NCBI GenBank assembly: GCA_023627715.1
Contig: JAMAHW010000039.1
Coordinates: 62,001-126,000 of the forward strand
Length of the DNA: 64,000 nucleotides
Source: Periconia sp. R9002
Taxonomy: Eukaryota; Ascomycota; Dothideomycetes; Pleosporales; Periconiaceae
Direction of reading: 5' to 3'
The notes beneath the pieces were generated by a model. That model worked only from the letters and a program-made list of their open reading frames with translations. It did not search any database and was not told the origin of the DNA. Each line of letters opens with the position of its first letter. Position 1 is the first letter of the stretch. Below, piece by piece: positions 32,870 through 41,776 of the stretch. The position numbers were made by a program, and so were the translations under genes.

Positions 32870-33402
32870 ACCAGCGAAGATTTAACAGCGGGGATCGAAT
32901 AGGGATGTATGAGATCAAAAGGATGCTTATGAAGCGTGAAAGAACGAAATGAAGCGTGGAATATGTCTTGACTTTATATTTCCTACCCCACGTTACACTC
33001 GTCACCTCTGTGACTATATCAGGTATACAGAGTTGGTATCATGCTACAGGCTTGGGCAGAATGATCTCATACCCTGACCGTTCCTTTAAGGAGGTTGCGC
33101 TGTGGTGCTCCAGGCTGAGGGATAAAACTGCGTGGCTGGATGGAGCAATGCACAACGTTTGCGGTAGAACGCTGTCGAATAAAAGCTGTGAGGTAAGAAT
33201 CTAATAGATGTAGTACCATTGTCCCATTGGCTTGTGCTGCGTCCCCATGGGTGCAGCTGACGTAGTAAGATCATCTAAGGAAGCATATATAGTCACATAG
33301 CAATATTTGCTCGCGGTATTCACATAAATAAAGAATATTCAGAAGCACACTGACTATATTTGCATATATCAGGTTTATTTAGCAGGATAGTGAAAAGAAA
33401 AT
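32870..33402. other. Intergenic
   Basis: About 530 bases of AT-rich sequence without a supported gene. Confidence 0.35.
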
Positions 33403-33535
33403 CCTATATCGCGGGTGGAAACTTATTGATACACAACTAGCGCAGGTATAGTATATACTGTAACTGCGCTAGTTGTGTATTGCACTACCTCACGCCACGT
33501 GGTGTGTCAACAATAAACGACCCTGTAACTACATT
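33403..33535 (-). repeat. MITE-like repeat, copy 4, carrying a 52-bp palindrome
   Basis: Reverse orientation. CCTATATCGCGGGTGGAAAC at the left and CCACGTGGTGTGTCAACAAT then AAACGACCCTGTAACT at the right match other copies. In place of the usual middle there is a near-perfect inverted repeat at 33429-33480. Confidence 0.7.
33429..33480. repeat. 52-bp near-perfect palindrome inside MITE copy 4
   Basis: The arms ATACACAACTAGCGCA (33429-33444) and TGCGCTAGTTGTGTAT (33465-33480) are exact inverted copies. The centre holds AGTATATACT, itself a palindrome. Over 26-nt half-arms I count two mismatches. Confidence 0.9.
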
Positions 33536-33833
33536 TTAGGGGTTGCTAAATACGTTTGCTGTGATTGACGTGCAACCCAATGCTTATATTTATTTCCGAT
33601 AGAAATATTTGAAGAGGCTCTACCTATACAAACAAAAAGAGTTCAAAAAGAGTGACAAAAAAAAACCAACGCAAAATGAGTGACAAAAAGGCGCGAGGCC
33701 TAAACTACCAAAATGTCCAACACTGATCTCTGCATCGCTCCAAAATTCCTCTCCGCTTTCGACAAACTAGTCTACAGTTCGACTTTGTATGTCCGTGCGG
33801 CGATGAAGGGATTGTAGCCTTTCATCATCAGGC

Positions 33834-34157
33834 TCAGTTCTTTACCCAAGTCTTCGCCTGAGCATCCCACTTCCACTCATTCAACATGTGGCCAGCGTCT
33901 AACATGTACATGTTCAGTTCATTGACCCTCTTGTCGTAATCGGCTTTGGAGCCTTTGGCGGTCTTTCCGTCCTTGACTTCAGCGTCGAGCCTCTCGTTCT
34001 GTTCCAGGATAGGTTTAACCAGACCTGCCACTTCTTTCCCCCTCTGTTCTTGCTGGTCGGATGGCAATGCGTTCATGCCAATTAATCGCCTGAGGGGTGT
34101 GAACATGGACATCATGGCTTGTACAGCCTCGTCGTAGGAAATCGATGTGTCAGACAT
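33834..34157 (-). CDS. Small hypothetical protein, single family B unit
   Basis: Not recognised; 107 residues, intronless as read here, and highly charged with a helical pattern. The end, LDAGHMLNEWKWDAQAKTWV then KN, fits the family B end motif (hydrophobic pair, W-D, then an aromatic and a basic end; compare LLPNHEWDQSKLLYVKK at 13340-14275). The start, SISYDEAVQAMMSMFTPLRR, resembles the start of other units (an acidic residue, then a hydrophobic helix). Together with the 16681 gene it is the best single-unit relative of the triple-repeat protein. A short leader intron upstream is possible. Confidence 0.6.
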   Translation of the reverse strand: MSDTSISYDEAVQAMMSMFTPLRRLIGMNALPSDQQEQRGKEVAGLVKPILEQNERLDAEVKDGKTAKGSKADYDKRVNELNMYMLDAGHMLNEWKWDAQAKTWVKN

Positions 34158-34435
34158 GGTGTCTTGTATTCGAGGTTTTGATCTGATTGGAGCTATTCTA
34201 GTCAGCGATGAACTGTGACTGTCTACTTGATTTTCTCACAAAGTAGAGGGTTTACTTACGAAAGAAGAGTTGTTGGTGCTTGAGCAGCCAGGAAGAAAGT
34301 GAATTTTGAATTGTAGGTACGCTTGGATTGTGTTGTAGGAGTTGCGAGTTTATGGACAGGAGTATACTGGACAACGGGCACATTCTTATACAAGTTGTCA
34401 GGATTAGTGGCGAACTCTTTTTCAAACTCGTAACA

Positions 34436-34555
34436 CCTATATCGTAGGTACAAAGTCAGCTTAACTTAACCAGGGGTGACACAATGAGTGATGGATATCT
34501 TAATACACGCCACGTAGTGTCTCGATATCAAACAACTCTGTACCTGGAGTTTAAC
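34436..34555 (-). repeat. MITE-like repeat, copy 5 (near full length)
   Basis: Reverse orientation, 120 bp. Its ends CCTATATCGTAGGTACAAAG and CTCTGTACCTGGAGTTTAAC and the core CACGCCACGTAGTGTCTCGA match copy 1 almost throughout. Confidence 0.82.
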
Positions 34556-35825
34556 ACATCCATTTAATATTCCCAATTCGTGATCTTCTCTTCATCTTCC
34601 GGGATGATAGGAGAGAAAATGTTCCACGTCTATATGTCAGCTAACACAAGTTTTGAATCGCGCCGTGTGCGACAGAGGAAGACATGCAAAAAGACTCATA
34701 TCCATTGTTTCAAGTTCCCTTGGTTAGAACTCTTTTGCCGTTAAGGGTAAAGTAATCTTTCAAAGGGAATGATCAGCGGTATCATGAGGGCCACGAGCAG
34801 ATGGGGTTGTACAGATGTCAGTGTATTGGATACCTGGTTTCGAAATCCAGTGAGCTCAGCGCTAAAGCACAGCAACCTAATCTCTTGAGCAACCTACGTG
34901 TGTAAAGTAGGATCTACATATCTCAAACTGTGGCTGTACCTAATTAGAAGAAGTTACACGGCATCAGGACAGGAAAAAACAAATAGTAGTTTGACGAAAA
35001 CTGCTTGCCGAATGCAGCCGCTGTTCTAGTGACTTGGAATGTGGTTCGGTAACGGTCCTCTGTTTTCTATCTCTCGTGCACGATTAATTAATCATGCGTC
35101 ATAAGCACATACTTGAGCAGGGTCTACATCATGCCATATTTCTCTCTTGTCCCCCCATTTCCGTCATGCGTAGCCCACACTTCGTCCTCCGAGCGGGCTT
35201 CAGCACCGTATTCGCTGTACTTCAATATCAGTGAGCCCATGGTAACTCAGAAAACTCAGGTGTTGTCATGATGCCCGACGTTCCCATGCAGATACCCAAC
35301 ACTTCATCCTATCAGACAAACGTGGCAATTCGTGTCAAGGGGGTGGTAGTACTATAGCGCATGAATTCAATAATCCGAGAGACACATACTGAGCACACCC
35401 GACCTACATAGTACAGCGTACAAGCCAGCGAATGGTGCTGCCAAATAAGGCTTTTTCGTGGCTGGGACCTCATACCTACGTAGGGATTGAACGATGTATG
35501 ACAATCGTGTTGACTCAGAGACGCCCATGCACAAGCGGTAGCAGACAAGAAATAACCGTGCAGTAAGTATACGGTACCGCGAAGAGTTATTCTCATGAAT
35601 TCGGCAATCAATAGAGCGGTTTTCTGGATACGAGTGTTGTATAGACATGGCATTCTGATCTAGTTTGTACACGAATCATGGAAAGGGTTACTACAGCAGG
35701 ATTCCGATAATGTGTCCCACCGCGTCATGACCAACCCACTTACACTGTCCAGCAAGCTCAACATACTCAATAGGCTGACCTTAACGGAAAGGCTCACCCG
35801 TAACACATGCTAGGATATCTTTCAC
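34556..35825. other. Gene-poor stretch
   Basis: About 1.3 kb without a credible coding frame or recognised repeat. Confidence 0.35.
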
Positions 35826-36398
35826 CTAGCACAGGCCACCCCAGCGCACCGAGACTGAAGCATTTGCATCACCACTGCCACCTCTCGCATGCGCGCTCCC
35901 CCATCCATTTCCCCAGTCATCATCACCGTCGTCGTTTCCTACCAAAGCGGACCTCGCATGATTGCCCTTCACCATCGCCCCAGCATCCTCTCCATTCCCT
36001 CCCTCCCCATCCGCTTCACTTTTCTCCTTGCCCTCCCCCTGACAGGCATCACAGCCAGGGTGTCGCGTCTTCACACCCGTGTCCTGTCTTCCTCCCACGC
36101 CCACGTTAACGTTCACATTGACTCCGCCCCTCGCAGCCTTCTTCGCAGCCTCTTTCGCGGCCTCAGCTTCAGCTTTTGCTTCTTCAGCGGCGGCAATGGC
36201 GGCAGCAGTAGCGGCTTCGGCTTCTTCAACTTTTTTGAGTAGGGAGGCACGTTCCTCGGCAAGAGCTGTGTGTGCGGCTTCGAGCGCAGTGGCCATTGCA
36301 GCCAAAGCTGCGCTTGATTGACCAAGGGTTGCAGCGTGGGCTTGTAGGGCGGCAAAGGTCTGGGGGAGCGTGGCCAGGGGGTCTGCCGTGTCGGACAT
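35826..36398 (-). CDS. Hypothetical Ala-rich coiled-coil protein
   Basis: 190 residues from the ATG at 36398. An upstream ATG at 36497 is in frame but would add a Ser/His-rich leader of unclear status. Residues about 10-100 form an Ala/Glu/Lys-rich long helix (for example AEERASLLKKVEEAEAATAA and EEAKAEAEAAKEAAKKAA) likely to be a coiled coil. A repeated Val-Asn segment (VNVNVNVGVGG) follows, then a Gly/Asp/Lys-rich tail with CDAC. No known domain. GC content is high, unlike its AT-rich surroundings. The composition is so biased that similarity searches would be misleading; I consider it a probable gene. Confidence 0.6.
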   Translation of the reverse strand: MSDTADPLATLPQTFAALQAHAATLGQSSAALAAMATALEAAHTALAEERASLLKKVEEAEAATAAAIAAAEEAKAEAEAAKEAAKKAARGGVNVNVNVGVGGRQDTGVKTRHPGCDACQGEGKEKSEADGEGGNGEDAGAMVKGNHARSALVGNDDGDDDWGNGWGSAHARGGSGDANASVSVRWGGLC

Positions 36399-36826
36399 GT
36401 TTTCGCTTTGCTTCGGAAGTTGAACGTGGAAGGGAACGATGGATGAAGATTGATCGCTTGCAGAATGTCGATGAGGCAGAGCTTTATCGTTGAGCAACGG
36501 ATACTTTTAAATGCAGGATACACTGTGAATAGAGATATGCAGACTAACAACATCATTTTCTATGTGAATGCCGATAAAGCATACCCCACGACTGAGATAC
36601 CGCATATGTATGGATGATGCACAAATGCGATATTTTTGCGCAAATAGTGGGTAGAAGACGTGTATGTCCAAACTCTTTCGCGCCTTCGTCTCTCTAGAAG
36701 GGGACCACGTCACCGCAAAAAATTCCGAATTCACAACTTGCGCTACATTATTCACGCTTTATTCACAATGCTATTCCCCAGCCAACATATTTCGTAATGT
36801 TCAGAACCTATTCATCTGTTTAATCG
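36399..36826. other. Intergenic
   Basis: About 430 bases separating the Ala-rich gene from the dioxygenase-like gene; nothing recognised. Confidence 0.35.
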
Positions 36827-38170
36827 TCAAGCTTGTGAGTCATGCTTCAACTTCTGCATGTTTTCAAGAATCTCATCCTTGCTCGAGCCAAGCTGCAAGC
36901 CTTTCAAAAGTAATTCCTGCTCACTCTCCGGTGCCATCCCAGCTGTCTCCGGTACTCTGACATCCAGATTGGTAGGAAACGGGTAGCCCTCCGCGACATG
37001 ACTCACCACCGCTTTCACTTCATCGCTAAGCCCATTCACTTTGTACATTGCTTGAAGTCCTGCCCATGTCTTATCAACGAGAGGAAGCGTATCGATAGTC
37101 TCCATAGGCTTCCCAAAAGCCACCGAAATCTGCAGAAGGTTCGCCGAACGCAGTATAGATTCTGAACCGTTTTGGCCTGCGGCATGGAATAGCGCCGGAT
37201 TAAAGAACATCCCATCGCCTGACTCCAGTGGCATAGACACGTATCGCTCTAAGAAATATTGCTGAAACTCAGGACGCCGATACGCCATGTACCTACATAT
37301 GAAGTCAATTTGGATCAAGCAGAAATGTGTTGATGAATTGCCGTTTTATTTATGTGCCACGTAAAATGAAGTCTAAAAGACCAAAAAGATATGCGCAAGA
37401 AACACGACATACCCTGCTTCGAACTTCTGGCTGAAAGGCAGTAATCGCGTCGGACCGCTTTCAACAGGCATATAGGAATGGGCAACTGCACCCTGCAACG
37501 TCAAGAACTGGCTCGCAACCTGCAGCGCACGTGGGAATTTTGCGCACGAATCCGCATCCTGGAACCCGAGGTGGTAATCGCGATGCGGGATCTGGGGTTT
37601 AGCGCCTGGTTTAACGATGTTGACTTGTGCCGTGAGGCGGTGATGTGGCCCGAGCCACGCGGATGAGATGAGAGGAAGCCAGGGATTAGAGTAGTATTGT
37701 AAAAATGATTGCGGGTCTTGGAGGCAGTGCTTTTGGAATGAGTTCCAGATGCGATCGTTTGCGCCCCCGCTGGCGAAATGGTCACCACGCTTCGCGTTTG
37801 CCTGTTTTTCTTCTTTGATGATAGCATCAAACACTTCATTTACTCTTTGAAGGAGCTCATGGTCCTTGTAGAGATTCTTGGTGATGAAGACGCCCGGACC
37901 GTGCAGGAGGATGTGGTACCATTCGTCTTGGAGCGCTGCTCGTTCCTCGTTCGACAACGTGGAGTATTCAGGAAGTTTATAAATTGGAACTTGTTGCTGG
38001 ACTGATGTTGCGAGGGGGTAATTGATTGCTTTAGATTCCTCGGTGAGCTGTTTGAAATCTTCGAGTGAAGGAGGCGTGTCCGCTGAGATCAGCCGGCCTC
38101 CTATGGGCGGTGAATCACCCCGGTTAGCAGATCCATTGAGGTTTGTGGGGTTGAGTATTGAACTTTGCAT
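36827..38170 (-). CDS. Phytanoyl-CoA dioxygenase-like (PhyH) Fe(II)/2-oxoglutarate oxygenase
   Basis: Probable oxygenase that hydroxylates a small substrate using Fe(II), O2 and 2-oxoglutarate; the substrate is unknown. Two exons, 37413-38170 and 36827-37292, with a 120-nt intron, give 407 residues. The iron-binding triad is visible as H196-x-D198 (PQIPHRDYHLGF) and H289 (NPALFHAAGQN), with R301 (ILRSANLLQ) placed to bind 2-oxoglutarate. AWLGPHHRLTAQVNIVKPGA and SYMPVESGPTRLLPFSQKFE support the double-stranded beta-helix fold. No signal peptide or peroxisomal C-terminal SKL-type signal is seen (the end is HDSQA). A TATA-like box (38199-38211) lies just upstream. The enzyme core is complete, so it may be active. 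Confidence 0.88.
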
Positions 38171-38211
38171 GATCTTTACTGTTTGATGATGATTTTGGGC
38201 TTTATAAATTG

Positions 38212-39185
38212 ATCCAATGGTTCAATTGGACGTAAGTTTCGCTGGCTAGGTGGTAGTTGATGTTGACAAGTAGTGTGTTGACAGCAATTGAGTTCAACTG
38301 TTCTATAAGTTAGGTAGTCACTTGAGCAGCCTGCCCCGCTCAACGGGAATCCTACACAGCCGCGTGCGCACGAATGCGCGCTAATCGGCATTCATCCGGT
38401 ATCAATGATGTCTTTGCTCTCCACAAAACTTCGGACTGCATATATGTCATGTCTTCGTCTTTGTATACAGAAGTACATTAGTTTTTGTCTTCGATTATCA
38501 GTTAAGGAGCACTGAGGTCTCTAGAGTATTTTTGGCTCCAACCTTTGTCTATTAATTCTCTGGCTTTGAGATTCCAGCTATGTTTTATTTTACTCGTAAA
38601 AAAACAAAATACCGTTGAAGCACTACACAAGAGTGTTTGCCCAGACAACCATCGATCGCGGGTGAAAGCTTCTGCAGTCATCAGGTATTGTTTTCCGCCT
38701 CGTGTTCTCCAACGTCCTACACTACATCTAGCATTGAATAAAGACCAGTGACAACGCCTTCGGTTGAACATCTGTCCACACAGACAGAATCTGCTATCCG
38801 CAAAAGAAGAATCGATAAAGAAGCATTACATACTCACGTTAAAATAACCTATCCCCCGCTTCCCATATATACGTGAACTTAAATTCAAAAGGGACTAGCG
38901 CGGCTGCTTGAACCAGGTTTCTTCCAGCATCATGTGAGAAAAATACATACTAAGTACATTGTAGGGCTTGGCTAGATTAGGAACAGGCAGTTAACAGTGT
39001 TTCACACTTTGACACACCGTTAAACAGTTTGTAGAAGTTACGTTGAGAGGTTGTTAGCAGTATTTTAAAGTAGAAAGTGCGGTTAACACCCTGTTCCCGA
39101 CCCAGCCAAAACCCGCAAGGTAGCTCATGAATCAATCCTAGGACATTTTTATTGTATATATCGCTATTCTAATCCGTACATCGAC
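38212..39185. other. Intergenic
   Basis: About 970 bases upstream of the dioxygenase-like gene and downstream of the next gene; no feature supported. Confidence 0.4.
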
Positions 39186-40244
39186 CTAAATGAAATTTCG
39201 TTCTTTCACATCCCCCATCCTGTCCCCCTCTCTCCCTCCATTTGCTTTCCAATCCCCCCATTCACCTCGTTCTTGCCCTTGATTTCTTAACCACTCTAAT
39301 CGGTCCTCAAACGCACTATTGCGCCCAATCTCTACGGGCTCCATCTCCCTCACACCCTCCTCCTCCGCCTTCATTGCCCATCCTCTCCCCACTAGCGCCG
39401 CTCTCTGCGGAGGGGCAATCGAAGCGTGCGCACCTGCTTCGATCAAGGCGCTATCGTTCGGGAGTTCGAATCGAGGTATCGATGGGAGAGGTTTGTTCTT
39501 GCTTTGTTGTAAGCGGCGTTGACGGCGGCGAAGGAGGAAGAGCGCGAGGGTTAGAAAGACAGCTAGACCGGCTACGCTGGCGGTTATACCGCCTATTATG
39601 GCGCGCGGTGGTGATGAAGGTGACGTCGGGGGAGAAATAGAAGTAGGCGAGGTTGTTGAGGAGGCGGAGGCGGAGGAAGGTGTTGATGTAGCTGTTGGCT
39701 TGAAGCTAGTAATGAATGGCGGCCGTGATGGTGATGGTGTTGCTGCTGGTAGGATGATAGAACTGGATGAGGCTAGTTTTGGGTTGAGACACCCATCGAC
39801 CGAGTAGTATGACCATGTTGCGTTGTAGCAGGTTCCCATTTCGGCGACGATTTTGAGCGAGGAAGAGCAGGATAAGGGTCCTTCATTTGGGCCGTAAATT
39901 GTTACTGTAGTGTATGTTAGGAACATGTGCATGACACCTTTCGAAATAGCAAAGGTGGTGATGAAAGAAGAGGGTCATCACTTACCAGCACATCCCGGAT
40001 CCAGCTTCGCGATCTGGAAACTTGACGGCGACCCAGTGGCCGATACGCCCAGTGGTGTACACACTCCATCCGGATACCCATTTACAACCTCCAAGTTGTT
40101 AAAGCTCTTCTGGCAATTCCCATCCGCATACGTGGTGATGTCGGAAGCAAGGACCGATGACAATAAAGAAAGGAAAAAAGAGAGGAAGGCTACTCGGTAG
40201 CAACGAAGCACTAACATAATAACGAACGATATACCATTCACCAC
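39186..40244 (-). CDS. Single-pass cell-surface membrane protein
   Basis: 325 residues from exons 39986-40244 and 39186-39904, joined over an 81-nt intron. The start at 40244 or the ATG at 40217 both give a signal peptide (MLVLRCYRVAFLSFFLSLLS, ending near VLASD). The ectodomain (about 35-135) has conserved-looking Cys (DGNCQ, DGVCTP, DPGCA, LSCSSS, GTCYN, DGCLN). It is followed by a Ser/Thr/Pro stalk, one transmembrane segment at about 188-211 ending in RRRQRR, and a charged cytoplasmic tail. This layout is common for fungal wall-sensor or receptor-like proteins (WSC/Mid2-like in layout only), but I do not recognise the Cys domain as WSC. Function unknown. Confidence 0.8.
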
Positions 40245-41290
40245 GCTAGGAAGTCACTCTTCCCTGGTGGGGAAGGGATTGGCAGATGCAAGAAAGAGAA
40301 CAGGACGGAACGAATGACCGAACCAGCAGTGGATGAACGCAACGCAACGCGCTGGGCGCAAGAGAAGGGAACAGGTTGGAGATGTAGCGTCGGTGGCTTT
40401 ACATTTGTAAGAGCGTCTTGGACTGGTCTCCCTTGCTCGGACTGGGTCCGTATGGCGGCCGTTCACCCCCCTACGGCTGGCTTGTAACGCATCATCATCC
40501 CACACTCGCATGCGTGTTCGCGTGCGCGTACGAGTTGGTATGGATGCGTGGGATTTCGTGAAATGAAGAGCGCTCTAGCCACTGAGGAGCGTGGGATAGG
40601 GAGAAGGCATAGTTCCGCAAGATTGAGAATGCTTACTGAGCCGTATCGCGCACCTCATTCTGCCACCCTCGTGGTTCGGAGAATTCTTTCCAATGGATAT
40701 CCATGCAAGGTACCGTGGCCTAGTGTAGCTTCAGGCCGTCGATAGCATCATCGCGCAAGCCCATTGACCTTGTGATTGGCTGTGATAGAAGGCTCTTAGC
40801 CTACTCTAATGATCCCCTTCTCGTGTGGTGACATGGGACGGATTGAGGGTGTCGGTGGTGAGAAAATAGGGTCCAAAAAGGCTTTTGCTGACGGAAGCGG
40901 GTCTTGTTAATGGTTTCAGCCCGCTTAGTTAGCCCCAGTTTTGGTTATGTGTAGACTTGTCCACCAATAGGAAACGAGAGACTTCGCCTAACATCTTCAA
41001 ATCCATCTAGTGCTTCGTCGGACTCCGTTTTGCCACTTGTTGCACGCTAGAAAGGGTGTTGAAGCGAGAGGAGTGTGCTCGAATAGCTTGATTTGCCAAT
41101 ACCAGTTGGGTTGTTAGTTGGGATCTCCGTGCCTTTAGGGACATCTTTGTACCTATGTATATCAATACACCCTATAAATATAGGAGTGCGGTGATGCCCT
41201 TGTCAATCTATCATCTGCGAGAGTCATGTTCGGGGATTGGAAGCTCATAAATTGAGTCAACGACCAATCTTACGAGAAAAATGATACAGA
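40245..41290. other. Intergenic
   Basis: About 1 kb upstream of the membrane-protein gene; no coding sequence supported. Confidence 0.4.
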
Positions 41291-41408
41291 GGGGAGGACT
41301 AATAGGTTCTATAAATTAGAAGGTCTATAACCTACGTAGTGTATCTAGTATACTTATCTAATTTATAAACAATGCCTGGTACACTACCTACCTGATATGT
41401 CCCCTCCT
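41291..41408. repeat. Palindromic repeat-like element (candidate MITE of a second type)
   Basis: Outer ends GGGGAGGAC (41291-41299) and GTCCCCTCC (41399-41407) are inverted with one mismatch. TATAAATTAGA (41310-41320) and TCTAATTTATA (41357-41367) are an exact inverted pair. It is non-coding and about 118 bp. Only one copy is seen here. Confidence 0.5.
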
Positions 41409-41776
41409 AGCGCGTCACCCCTCTATTTTTGCAAACTAATAAGGATTGTGTTTGCAAAGTATACGCAGACTCGACTCTCGATCATCTACGCCAGGTCTTG
41501 ACTGTTGAATGCGAAAATACTAGATTTCAATGTGCAGATGGTGAAACAGAAAATCGAATTCGGAAAGTTATATGCTACGCTAAACAAATCAAATTCACAA
41601 AGGGTATCATTTCGTGTTCAACCAAGGTAATCCGACGCAATACATTCACCACCGAATGAACCGCGTTCATCTCTTTTCCCGATCGCGCTAGCTGAAGTGC
41701 TATGGATATACACTTCGTGATTGATGTAACACTAGTCAATAACCACACCACCCATTCCCCCGTCAGTTTCCCACAC

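Noticed and set aside
34840..34905. tRNA-like block on the minus strand (TTTCGAAA with flanking CTGG/CCAG)
   Set aside because: The stem around the TTCGAA loop does not pair over five bases at the right place, and no acceptor or anticodon arm fits.
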